Source: Marinobacter sp. 2_MG-2023
Lineage (GTDB): Bacteria > Pseudomonadota > Gammaproteobacteria > Pseudomonadales > Oleiphilaceae
Assembly (NCBI RefSeq): GCF_030546935.1
Contig: NZ_JAUOPH010000001.1
Span: forward strand, 186,001 to 250,000
Direction of reading: 5' to 3'
Length of the DNA stretch: 64,000 nt
Within the stretch, counting starts at the first letter, position 1. The number at the start of each line of letters is the position of its first letter. The notes under the pieces are model-generated. The model saw nothing but the letters and a program-made list of their open reading frames with translations, was not told the DNA's origin and did not search any database. The position numbers and the translations under genes were made by a program. Of this stretch, positions 48,086 to 58,400 are shown one piece after another.

Positions 48086-48565
48086 ATGAAACACGTAGAG
48101 CTGGACAAACTAGACCAACGCATTCTTGCCATACTTCAGAGCGATGGGCGGATCAGTAACCAGCAATTGGCGGAAGAGGTGGGCCTGTCACCGGCAGCTT
48201 GCTGGCGAAGGGTGAGAGCGCTTGAAGAATCCGGCGTTATAACCGGATATACGGCGCACCTGGCGCCGGAACGTATCGGACAGGGGCTCTGTGTATTGAT
48301 CAACCTATCCCTTCAACGCCACACCATTGACAGCACGGCAGAGATCGAACAACAGGTGAGCAGCTACCCGGAGGTACTTCAGTGTTTCGCGGTGACCGGT
48401 AATGCAGATTTTGTATTGCGAGTGATCGTACCGGATATGGCCAGCTACGATCGTTTTCTGAACGAAAAGATTTTCACCCTGCAGGGCATCGCGCAGGTAA
48501 ATTCCAACTTTGTACTGCGGGAGATCAAAAACACCCAGACAGTTCCGCTGGGAGGCCCTACCTGA
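48086..48565 (+). CDS. Lrp/AsnC family transcriptional regulator
   Basis: A 159-residue regulator. A winged HTH (about 6-60; LDQRILAILQSDGRISNQQLAEEVGLS) is followed by an RAM domain with VLQCFAVTGNADFVLRV, which binds amino acids. The ATG at 48086 is chosen from alignment with the family; the frame is open 32 codons further upstream. Its divergent position suggests it controls the IOR-aminotransferase-symporter group. Its last eight bases overlap the convergent MFS gene. Confidence 0.93.
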   Translation: MKHVELDKLDQRILAILQSDGRISNQQLAEEVGLSPAACWRRVRALEESGVITGYTAHLAPERIGQGLCVLINLSLQRHTIDSTAEIEQQVSSYPEVLQCFAVTGNADFVLRVIVPDMASYDRFLNEKIFTLQGIAQVNSNFVLREIKNTQTVPLGGPT

Positions 48566-49703
48566 ATCTTTGCTGGCCCTGAAGCCACATCAGCACTGCA
48601 ACAACCAGTGCTATAAACAAGCCCGAAAGCCCAAAGGACAAACGAAAACCACTAACACCGAGAACCGCACCAAACATAAGCGGCGCCACGAAGTGAACAG
48701 CCCGATTGGCCATCAGACGCATGCCCAATGCTCCCGACCTCTGTTCGCGCTCAACGCTTTCAGCCAGAACTACCATCGACAGGGGCTGCGTAAGTCCACC
48801 GCCCAGCCCTACCAAAACGGACAAAAGGCCAATAACCAGCGCGTTGCCCGCGAACCCCATACAGACCAGGCCGCCAGACAAAGTGCAAAGCGCCAGAATC
48901 GTTGCCTTTTCGCGCCCGCCCACAGCGCTGATGATCTTTGGAATAAACGGGCGAATCACCATGGACACGCCCGATCGCAAACTAACCAGCACGCCAATCA
49001 TCACCGCGCTCATTTCCAGGCTATCAAGATAAACAGGCAGATAGCTGCCGTAGACGCCCAAAGCAAACATTCCCGCAACCGTAATCGCGATGGAAACCTG
49101 AACGCCGGTATTATTGCGAATCAGACCCGCCTGAGCGCGGAATCCGGTCTGTTTTCGGGTCACCGATATGCCCAGGGTTGCATCTCCGGTCAGCGCTAGC
49201 CCCGACAGCCAACCCAACAAAGCAATGCCTGCCATAACCAGGAACAGGTTGTCGACGCCGCCGGCCCAATGAATCCAGCCGCCAGCCAGTAAAGGGCCAA
49301 CCACCTGCCCGCCAGACAGCCAGGTGGAATACCAGCCAAAATAGCCTTCCAGTTTAGGCCCGGTCGCCAATGAAGAAATGATCGTCTGGGCCGATAACAC
49401 CATTTGAAGGTGTGCCAGCCCAATTAGCAGCTGGCCACCAATGAGCCCGTAATACCCGGGCAGAATCTGCATCAACAGCAGCCCCCCGGTCATCACAAGC
49501 GCGCCGGCCAGCAGTGTAACCCGGCCTCCGTGGCGCGCCACCACGCCGCCCAGAGGAATGGCCAGCAAAAAGGGAAGCAGATACTGGGAGCTGAGAATGA
49601 CACCCAACATGAGGGGGGACGCGCCGAGTTCAAGCCCGTACACCGGCACGGTTACGAGCAGCATCGAGTAGACAACGAAGCAGAATGTGAGCGATACACA
49701 CAA
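48558..49703 (-). CDS. Major facilitator superfamily transporter (5' end disturbed)
   Basis: A 381-codon frame with about 11-12 membrane segments and the MFS loops GGVVARHGGRVTL near residue 53 and SLRSGVSMVIRPFIPK near 245. The frame has no ATG or good ribosome site; it opens at a TTG (49703), while translation upstream continues KNALRRPADEAGQNFVAL without a start. A separate GTG frame from 49804 reads VDSSKLLPGDLLKDQP and then stops. If one C is restored near 49757-49759 the two join smoothly, so a single-base frameshift (pseudogene, error or programmed shift) is likely. It follows the EamA gene closely. Confidence 0.75.
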   Translation of the reverse strand: MCVSLTFCFVVYSMLLVTVPVYGLELGASPLMLGVILSSQYLLPFLLAIPLGGVVARHGGRVTLLAGALVMTGGLLLMQILPGYYGLIGGQLLIGLAHLQMVLSAQTIISSLATGPKLEGYFGWYSTWLSGGQVVGPLLAGGWIHWAGGVDNLFLVMAGIALLGWLSGLALTGDATLGISVTRKQTGFRAQAGLIRNNTGVQVSIAITVAGMFALGVYGSYLPVYLDSLEMSAVMIGVLVSLRSGVSMVIRPFIPKIISAVGGREKATILALCTLSGGLVCMGFAGNALVIGLLSVLVGLGGGLTQPLSMVVLAESVEREQRSGALGMRLMANRAVHFVAPLMFGAVLGVSGFRLSFGLSGLFIALVVAVLMWLQGQQRFR

Positions 49704-49753
49704 AGCTACGAAGTTCTGGCCGGCTTCATCAGCCGGCCGTCTAAGAGCGTTTT

Positions 49754-49804
49754 TCAGGGTTGGTCTTTTAATAGGTCACCGGGCAGCAGCTTTGAGGAAT
49801 CCAC
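49754..49804 (-). pseudogene. Out-of-frame N-terminal fragment of the MFS gene
   Basis: From GTG 49804 this frame gives 16 residues (VDSSKLLPGDLLKDQP) and ends at TGA 49756-49754. The next frame continues with LKNALRRPADEAG and then the first membrane segment. The junction is the run CCC before TGA. The fragment lies 26 bases past the EamA stop. A perfect 8-bp stem hairpin at 49718-49738 lies just past the junction. Confidence 0.6.
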
Positions 49805-49829
49805 CAGCCCGCAGTTTAGTACTTCTGGA

Positions 49830-50756
49830 TTAATATTTCAGAGCGCCGTTGCCCCGCTTCATCGTCGCTACAACAGACCCGGCAACCACCAGCAGCGCGG
49901 CCAGGGGCAATCGCCAATCCGGAGCCGCCACGCCGGCAATCACCAGAAATGTAGCCGCCAGAACAGGCACACCATAGGCGAGGCTACCCACCAGCGCGGT
50001 CGGCCCGGTGCGAAGTGCCAGGTCCCAGGCCATCATCGCAAGCCCATAGGGCCCGACTCCAAGCGCGACACCTGCAACAAGCGCCAGGCCTGAAGGCAAC
50101 CCGAAGGGGCTACCAGAAAGAACATCGGCGATTGCAGCGCCGAACGCCGCTAGCAGAAACAGCCCCGGCATCATCGGCGCAATCGCAACAGGTGCCGCCT
50201 GGCAGATCCACGAATACAGGGCCCAGCAGCAACCGGCCATCAGCGCCAACGCATAACCTGCCAGGTATTGCGAATGCCCCACACTCTCCGTTTCCGGGGA
50301 AAGTAATACCGCAGCGCCAGAAAATGCAATGAGAGCGCCACACAAAACAGGCAACGGCAGGCGGCGATGAAATAGCCACTGACTGATGACAATAAACATC
50401 ACAGGCCAGGTGTAAGTTATCAATGCCGCTTCTGCCGTCGGCGCCATGCCAACACCCGTAAGATAGCCACCGATCGCTCCGAGTATCAAGGCCGGCAAAA
50501 GCCCATAAATCGCCAGCCTCCACTTCAGGGAAACCGGCGCCTGAACCGGTTGGCCACCGCGATGGCGCCGCTTACGAAGACTCACCGGCAAAGCCACTAT
50601 GGCTCCACTGATTAACGCGATGGCGGTAAGCTGGAAGGGCGGCACCGAACTGGCAATGTCCACCAGCAAAGGCGCGCCGGCCCAGAGCACAACGGCAAAA
50701 AGCGCGGCAATGATACTGATGAAAAATGGGCGGGAGGGGTTAGTCAATATGCGCAC
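49830..50756 (-). CDS. EamA/DMT family transporter
   Basis: A 308-residue inner-membrane protein with about ten hydrophobic segments in two EamA halves, the first beginning with FISIIAALFAVVLWAG and the second with LAGYALALMAGCCWALYSW. Members export amino acids or metabolites. The start is GTG at 50756 with aggag eight bases upstream. It is divergent from a LysR gene, a common regulator-exporter pair. Confidence 0.9.
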   Translation of the reverse strand: MRILTNPSRPFFISIIAALFAVVLWAGAPLLVDIASSVPPFQLTAIALISGAIVALPVSLRKRRHRGGQPVQAPVSLKWRLAIYGLLPALILGAIGGYLTGVGMAPTAEAALITYTWPVMFIVISQWLFHRRLPLPVLCGALIAFSGAAVLLSPETESVGHSQYLAGYALALMAGCCWALYSWICQAAPVAIAPMMPGLFLLAAFGAAIADVLSGSPFGLPSGLALVAGVALGVGPYGLAMMAWDLALRTGPTALVGSLAYGVPVLAATFLVIAGVAAPDWRLPLAALLVVAGSVVATMKRGNGALKY

Positions 50757-50870
50757 CGTCGTGGCTCCTGTTGCTGTGGGTGAATTGGATTCGACAGCTA
50801 CAGGCTATACACTGACCACTCATCACAGAATCAATTATTTTTGATAGAACACATCACAAGGGCTGATACA

Positions 50871-51734
50871 TTGAGAAACCGGATTCTGGACCTGAACATG
50901 CTTCTGACTCTGGTTACCATCGCAGACACCGGAACCGTGACGGCCGCAGCGGAAAGACTGGCATACACACAATCCACCGTGAGCATGCAGTTGAACCGCC
51001 TTGAGGCTGCTCTCGGTGTTCCGTTGCACGAAAAAGACGGGCGGCGCATACGGTTTACGGCGGAAGGCCAGAAGCTGGTGGGGTATGCCAGAAAAATGCT
51101 GGAACTAAACAGTGAAGCTATTGATGATGTGCAGCAGCGCCAGGTTTCCGGGGAGCTGAACCTTGGCATTCCGGAAGACTATGCCTTCCTGCTGACCTCG
51201 GTACTGTCTCACTTCAACCGGCAGTTTCCTGCAGTGCAGCTGCAGGTTACCTGCAGGTCAAGCGTTGAGCTGGTAAAACAGGTGCAGGCAGGAAACATGG
51301 ACCTGGCTGTGGTGACCCGGCAGGCGCGCTCACCTGGCGGTGAGGTTATCCGGCGCGAGCCCCTTATGTGGGCTGTCGGCGCCAACGCCCAGCCATCGCT
51401 GACTGACCCGATACCTCTGGCGTTCTACTCACCGGGAGCCGATGTATTCCGGGACGTCGCCGAACAGGCGTTAACGAACGCAGGGCGGGATTGGCGAATG
51501 GCCTACTCGAGCCAGTCCATGACGGGCCTGATGCCCGTAGTCGCAGCTGGGCTGGCAGTTGCGGTTATCACCCGAAACATGCTTACACCCCAGTTGCGAG
51601 TGCTGGATGAGCGTAGCGGCATGCCCACACTTCAACACGTGGAGATTGCCCTGCACCGGCCAGCCGGCCGGCCCTCAGAACCAGTGAAGCAGTTGGCCGA
51701 ACTGATTCAGAGCCACCTGGCGACAGGCGATTGA
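50871..51734 (+). CDS. LysR family transcriptional regulator
   Basis: A 287-residue LysR protein. The HTH (about 8-60) contains LLTLVTIADTGTVTAAAERLAYTQSTVSMQLNRLEAALG, and the C-terminal ligand domain follows. No ATG precedes the HTH closely: I chose TTG 50871, with aaggg nine bases upstream; TTG 50841 would add ten residues. It is divergent from EamA and probably controls it. Confidence 0.9.
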   Translation: MRNRILDLNMLLTLVTIADTGTVTAAAERLAYTQSTVSMQLNRLEAALGVPLHEKDGRRIRFTAEGQKLVGYARKMLELNSEAIDDVQQRQVSGELNLGIPEDYAFLLTSVLSHFNRQFPAVQLQVTCRSSVELVKQVQAGNMDLAVVTRQARSPGGEVIRREPLMWAVGANAQPSLTDPIPLAFYSPGADVFRDVAEQALTNAGRDWRMAYSSQSMTGLMPVVAAGLAVAVITRNMLTPQLRVLDERSGMPTLQHVEIALHRPAGRPSEPVKQLAELIQSHLATGD

Positions 51735-51752
51735 GCGAGCTGGTCGAGGCAC

Positions 51753-52304
51753 TCAGGCAAACGGCGACGGTGCTTCCTTGAACTCAGCATAAAGCTCAGG
51801 ATAGTCCTCACGAAGCCTCGACAGATTGGACTGCGCACTATCCGGCAGCATTTCCAATAACTCCTGCTGTTCTGCATCGGTCAGGTATAAACGAAGGAAC
51901 GGAAACAATTTCTCCCGTTCTGCCTTCAGGTACGCTTGGTGAGCATCCAGATAGGCTTTGAAATCGTCAATAAACCGTTCCATAGGCACCACAGCATCCA
52001 TCAGGATCATATCGAGCGTCTCGGAAAGCAGTTTCAAGCGCTTATGCAAGGCCTGATAGTCTTCAGTCATTCGACGGCTCAACGCCTCACCATCGGGTTT
52101 CCCGGACAGCAGATTCTCACTATACAGACGCTCCAGAGGCTTCAAGAAGCCATCCATATAATCAAGAATATAATCCACAATCTCGCGTATCTGACGAAAG
52201 TCCGGGCGCTCGCCCTCCTCCAGCGTCGTATGCCGGAGCGAGAGCACGTACAGCAACCGAGCCATATTGCCGTGATCGCGGCGCAGTTTGTTAAGCGTAG
52301 CCAT
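51753..52304 (-). CDS. Hemerythrin-like HHE protein
   Basis: A 183-residue helical protein beginning MATLNKLRRDHGNMARLL, where the RRDH histidine is typical of HHE cation-binding proteins, and with further candidate ligands near HKRLKLL and DAHQAYLKAEREKLFP (H and E). The set fits a four-helix metal site. aggagg seven bases upstream supports ATG 52304. Its function in oxygen, NO or redox chemistry is not established. It lies 164 bases past the giant adhesin's stop. Confidence 0.85.
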   Translation of the reverse strand: MATLNKLRRDHGNMARLLYVLSLRHTTLEEGERPDFRQIREIVDYILDYMDGFLKPLERLYSENLLSGKPDGEALSRRMTEDYQALHKRLKLLSETLDMILMDAVVPMERFIDDFKAYLDAHQAYLKAEREKLFPFLRLYLTDAEQQELLEMLPDSAQSNLSRLREDYPELYAEFKEAPSPFA

Positions 52305-52468
52305 GTGAAAACCTCCTGAGCTAACGGGCCGTGTCTTGCCTATCCTTAGGCCCCATATTGAATCGTTCGTTACTGTAATACCATAGCCAGCAAGTTACGC
52401 AATCTTACACTTCCTTTGCTCCTTCAAACAAAACGCTTATCCAGCGTAGGTTTTGACGCTGCCAGTCG

Positions 52469-55400
52469 CTAATCAACGATTACCCCGTCCTGTTGGATAT
52501 GCAAGGTTGCGTCATTGCCACCATTTGAAGCTGTGTAGACGTCGTAGCCACCACCCTGACCGACTTTCGCCCAGCTGTCGTCGAGCGAAATGCTATCGTT
52601 GGCATCGCCCATAATCTTCAAAAGATTGTCCTCATCGGTCATGGCGATGACATCCTCCGCTTTCAGGCCTTCGATTTTGTTATCGCCGGAACCTTGCATA
52701 TCGATGGTTTCGATGTTGTTCAGGTTGTTCGCCAGATCAGTGGCATCAGTGGGATCAGTGCTGGTGACAGATTCGCCGAAGCGGAGCTGAATCGTATCCT
52801 CGCCACCGAAGCCGTCGATGCGTTCACCGGTCCAGAGCAGGGTGTCATCGCCAGAGGTGGAATATTGCTCAGTCACGCCGCTGATGCTTATATCTTTCCA
52901 GTCGGTCCAGGCAGAGGGATCTCCACCGGCCGTTTCTGCAGTCTGCGCTCTGACCTGCACGTTGCTTAGATCATCCTTTGCCTGCACAAAGCCCAGGGTT
53001 TCCGCTTCTGCCAAGGTCAATCCACTGATGGTGTAGCTGCCACCGCCGTTATCGGCTACCTGAGCGGTACCGCTGATCAGGGTATTGCCCAGATAGAAGG
53101 CGGCATGTTCGCCCATCCCGGAGAACTCCAGGGTCAGGGTTTCTGTAGATTCATCCCCTGATCCTGCCGAACCCGGGTCCTTCAGCTCATGGTTAAGGTT
53201 GAGCGGGATGATATCCCCCTCCTCGCCAAAGCTGGGGGTGGGGGCCAGGGTCAGGCCATCGGCCTGGGCTCCCACTGTCAGGTTGAAGGTCTGCTCGCTA
53301 ACCTCCTCGGTGGAGAGGGCATCTTCGCTCGAGGTGACCTGAAGTTTCAGGCCACTGACCGTACCGCTCCAGTACTGGGGCGGCATAATGCCGATATAGG
53401 CCGGGATTTCACCATTCCCCAGCAGCCAGGTGTTGGTCGTACCGTCACCACCGGCGTTATTGGACAAAGCGGCCTCGGTTGCGCTTTCGGCGCTGTCGCC
53501 CACATAAACCAGGAAGCCGTTGGGGACATTACTCAACAATACCGCACCAAGGGCTTCGGAGTCGTCGCTGTCGTGCAGGCCAACATTGGTCACGTTCAGC
53601 TGAATCACATTGGACTTGTCAGTTTCCGCCAACTGGCTGGCGTTTTCTGTTCCACTGACATTTTCTACCGTGAAGTTATAGCCGCTGTTGACCGGGGTGA
53701 TTACGCCGGTCTGTACCGATGAACCAGTTTTTATTTCAGTCGAACCGTCTTCCTGGCCTTGCGCCCAAGCCGAGAGGCTAACGGAGCCGCTCACATGCTC
53801 GCCGGAAGCGGTGTAGGTCAGCTCAATGGAGCTGGTCGGGTCGGTTACATCGATCACATAGTAGCTACCATCAGAAACCCCGGTGACACCACTGACCGCA
53901 GAAGTACTCAGGGTTGTGCCGCCCTGTTTAAGCACCCCGTTGTCATCGATGCCTGACTCATCCAGCTGGAGGTAGAGCTTATCACCCACCAGGGTCCAGT
54001 TGGGATTGTCCGCCGTATTGGACAGATTGATGGTAAAGGTCAGATCGCTGCCTTCATCCACCGCCGGTGCGCTAATGCTGATCTCCGGCTTATCACTGAC
54101 CGGCTGTACCGCATCGAAGACAGCTTCAACGCTGGCATCACTCCTCAGGCCGCTGGGCACATAGGTGGTCAGCTTGGCGTCAAACTCGAAATCCCCATCG
54201 TGCTGGTTCCAGTTGACTGGCGGCTTCACGGTAATGTTGCTCATCAGCGTTTGCAGGTCTGCATTGCCACCAGTACCGGAAGCGGTCCACACCGTTTGAC
54301 CATCAATAACAGTTGAGGTCATGCCGGTTACCACCGTGCCCTCGGGCAGGTTGGACAAAGTGATATTGAAGCCGTTATCGGTAACGCCATCTTGGATTTC
54401 ACCGTTAAAGGCATCACTCAGTGTAAAGGCGGTGTCCTCGGTGGGATCAAAGTCGGTTTGCTTCCATGCCTCTATCTCAGCAGGTAACTGACTGCCTTCA
54501 CCACCCGGGAAGTTGGTTGTCAGTTTAACCGTTGTACTGGCTGGCTCCTCCTTACCATTGTCTGCATCTTTCGTGATGACAGTAATAGAGATTTCGTGAT
54601 CAGTCAGACCTCCCGCTTCCGACTGTACTTTAAGATTAATCGACGGAGTCAGCGCTGAATCAAAGCTGTCATCGGTGATAAACAACCATTGGTTTCCCCC
54701 GATAAAATCGGCTCCCTCAACGATGACACCTTCGGGCACATTATCCAGCAGGATACGAGTCAGCTTCTCACTGCCATCATAGTCACCGCCATTGATACCT
54801 TCGTTGGCGATATTCAGGTTGATGGTTGCATCACCTGTTGAGGTCATGGAAATATCATCAGACGTCACCGTGAGATCCGGCTGGTCGGTGACTGCGGTTA
54901 CGCTAACGTTGTAGGTTTGATACCCGAACATTTCGGATGCCGGAGATACGGTGCCATCATCACCCGGATCTTCAACCGTGTACTGAACGGTAAAGCTGCC
55001 GTCACCGTGCCAGTTGTCATTACCCTTGAGGTAGATATTGTCCATGGCGGTGCTATCCAGCTTGTACCAGCCACCTTCAAGCGTTACTCCCGACTCGGTA
55101 CCCTCAAGCTCACTGCCTGATGCGCCATAGGTCAGGGTATAGCCGCCTGCGTTATCCAGGTCAGCCTTGCTGATCCAGACTTCGGTAATGGTCTCCCCGA
55201 TTTCTCCGTTCTGCTGCTGGGCACTGAAATCCAGTTTTTCAGGAGTATCCTCAACCCCTCCAGTGCTCAGATTCATGGTCGCTTCCGGGGACGGGGTGAT
55301 TTTGATCTGGACACTATGGTTTTCCGTAAGCGAATCACCATCGTTTTCGGTGGTCACCGCAGCCAGGGTGAAGGCATCGGAAGTACCACTGAAATTGGCC

Positions 55401-58400
55401 GGGGTGGTAATTTTGACATTATTCAGGTCGTCAGCTGCAAAGACCCATTCTCCATTGCCCAGTGAGGTGACTCGCCCTCCCTCCTCGCTGACATCCACCA
55501 CACTGAAGCCCTCCGGCAGGCCGGAGAGCTTGAAACTCAGGGTTTCGGAATCGGTATCAACCAGTGACGGAGTGTCCTTCAGAAGCTCTGTCAGCATCAC
55601 ACCGCCATCGCTGTCCACACCGGCTTCGGTGAAGCTCTGAGCGGATGGGTCCACCACTTCCACGTTGGCTTCGTCTGCCACCCCTTTGGGGGTGACATTG
55701 ATGGACAGCTCGAAGGGAGGAGTGGAAACACTATCATAGGACGTACCACCCACGGTCAGAGTGTCCACGGAAACCGTCTCTACATTCAGAGTAAATGGCT
55801 TGTTGGAGTGCTCCGGCGGCGTCAGGGTCATATTAGCGCCCGTATCCGGATCAAAGTCTGTAATTTTCAGACTCCAGGAATCGCCGCTTTTCACCACCTC
55901 GTATCCAGTTCCATCTGCCATGGTGCCACTGCCACTATCAGCATTGAAGGATTCAGTGCCATAGGTGATCACAGCACCATCAGGTATATCACCGATGGTG
56001 ACATTAAAGGTTTCAGAGTCGTCGGAACTACTGGGCCGGATGGACAGCGGTACACTTTCGTCTTCATTACCGTTAACTCGCGCCGTAACGGTGGTGGTCG
56101 GAGTATCGGCTGAAGGTTTGATCAGAACATTAGTCAATTCGGCATGGCCGCTGACCGCCTCGACCGTTTCTTCACCATCATCATCGGTATCCACAGTCAC
56201 GGCTTGCACGTTGATTTTGAACTGGCCGGAGAAGTTTTCCGGAGCCTTGAATTGCAGCGTATCCAGATACTCCGCCGGCACACGTACAGCATCACCACCA
56301 AAGGTTTGGGTAATCGTGTTACCTGACCCATCGGTGTAACTGAACTGCGATCCCGCTGGGTCTGTTTGGATAGCATTATGGGCTGTCAGTTCAGGGGTCA
56401 GTGCAGCAAATAGCTGCTCGTCATCTTCAACATTCCAGCCGGTTTCCAACTTGAAGCCACCCTCTGTACCCAGAGTGAACCACTGGTCTTCGGTTCCGGT
56501 GGTGGTGTATTCATGGCCAGAGGTCATATCAACATCATTGCCTGCCTGGCCATCAGTATCGGAATCAGTGCGTTCGGCAACCGGGTTTACGGTGATAGCA
56601 ACATCATGATTGGTTGGAGCCTCATTGGTGACCGACGAGCCGTTCACCGTCTGGGTATCTTTAGAGGTTACCTCCACTGCGATCTTCGCATCGAGACTGC
56701 TGTGTCCCGGCGGGGTGATGGTAAACTCATCCAGAATGGCTTCGCGCTGGGCTTCTGTCAGGCCGTCATCGAAGGTAATTGTGTAGGTGCCACCGCTTTC
56801 TGTCAGCGTCCAGTCACTGCCACTGCCGCTGGAAGGCTGGCCCAGAGTCCAGGTACCTCCTTCCGTTGGCGTATCGAAACTGATTTTCGTAATGACCTCT
56901 GTACCATCATTGTCATCCGTTACCCGAATGCCGGACAGGAAATTGACCGCTGTATCCTCATCGGTTTCCTGAGTGCTGGATGTATTTACATCCCCGGCTA
57001 CCGGAGTGACATGCAGGTTCAGGGTTACGCTGTTATTGTCGGTAACCGCTTCTGCAACGCCATTTTCACCTTCATGTTCTGCTGAAGCGCCATCACCCCA
57101 GCCATCGGCATCCTTGTCCTGGGCGTTGATGGACACGGTAATGCCATTCAGGTCACCACTGAAATCACCGGCTCCGCCGATCTGAATTTCCGGGAAGCTG
57201 TCGATGCCACCGGTCTGCCCACCGGCATCAATGGTGATGCTTTCATCGGCAGCCACGGACTTGCCATCTACGGTAATGGTGCCGTTACCCGCTGGGTTGG
57301 TGATGGTGATGGAACGTACCTCCGAGCCGTCCAGATCATCGAAGGAAGCGCTGAGCATGTCCGTCAGGTCGAAGGTGGTATCTTCCTTGAGGGTGACATC
57401 GGCCTCAGTGTTACCCGTGTATACAACGCTGTCGGTGTCATCGATACTGGTCGCTGTGTTATCAAATACCAGCTCGGCATCGTCAGTCACCGCCTGTACG
57501 CGAACTTCCACCTCAGTGGTGCTGGTGGCACCATCCACAGCGGCCAGCTTATTGCCGCTGGCATCCACTTCATAGCTGGTGGCGCTCATCTCCACGGTGA
57601 AGTTTTCGTGGCTGTGAGCGGGCGGAGTAACGGTCATACCCTCAAAATCATTTGTATTCATGGTAAGGTCGGTCGTCAGGCCCGACAGATGATCACCACT
57701 GGCAAGGTTGCTCAGCTTAACAGTCACGCTTCCGCTGGCAGTTACCGTGTAAGTGTTTGCTCCATAAGTGAGCACAGCCCCTTCGGGCAGGCCGCTCAGG
57801 GTAATCTCACCCAGACGCTCAGGATTGTCTCCTGCGGTGCCAGTGCTGTTCTGATCCGTATTATCCACGATCACAGGGGCGTTCAGGCCCAGCGCAACTG
57901 CAGTATCTTCCTTCGTACTGATATTCTCGTCATCCACTGCAAGCGGGGGTGCGTCGGAGATCGGGTTAACGGTTACATCCACCTCGGTCACTGTGGTCGA
58001 ACCGTCATCATTGGTGATGGTGACCTGGAAGTTATCCGTAGATCCCTCATTGCTGTAGTCAGAATTTGGGTAATAGGTCAGTTTTCCATCGGTGTCTACT
58101 ACAACCACGCCATGACCCACATCGTATCCAAGGGTTCCGGTAGGGATAGCCGACCCATCAGGCAAGATGGTTTCACTTGTGGCCGGATTATCATCAGTAT
58201 CCTGAATGCTGACATTACTCTGAGTTGAGTCCGCCGAAGTGGTAAAGGGCCCATAAGCTGTATCTTCATCCGTAGTGATAGATACGCTCGTCTTCGGCAC
58301 ATCATCCACCAGGTTAACAACGAAGGTGCCCGTGGCTGAGTCATCATCGGCATCCTGCACCTGATAGGCGAACTCCATTGCCATGGTTCCGTTGACGGAA

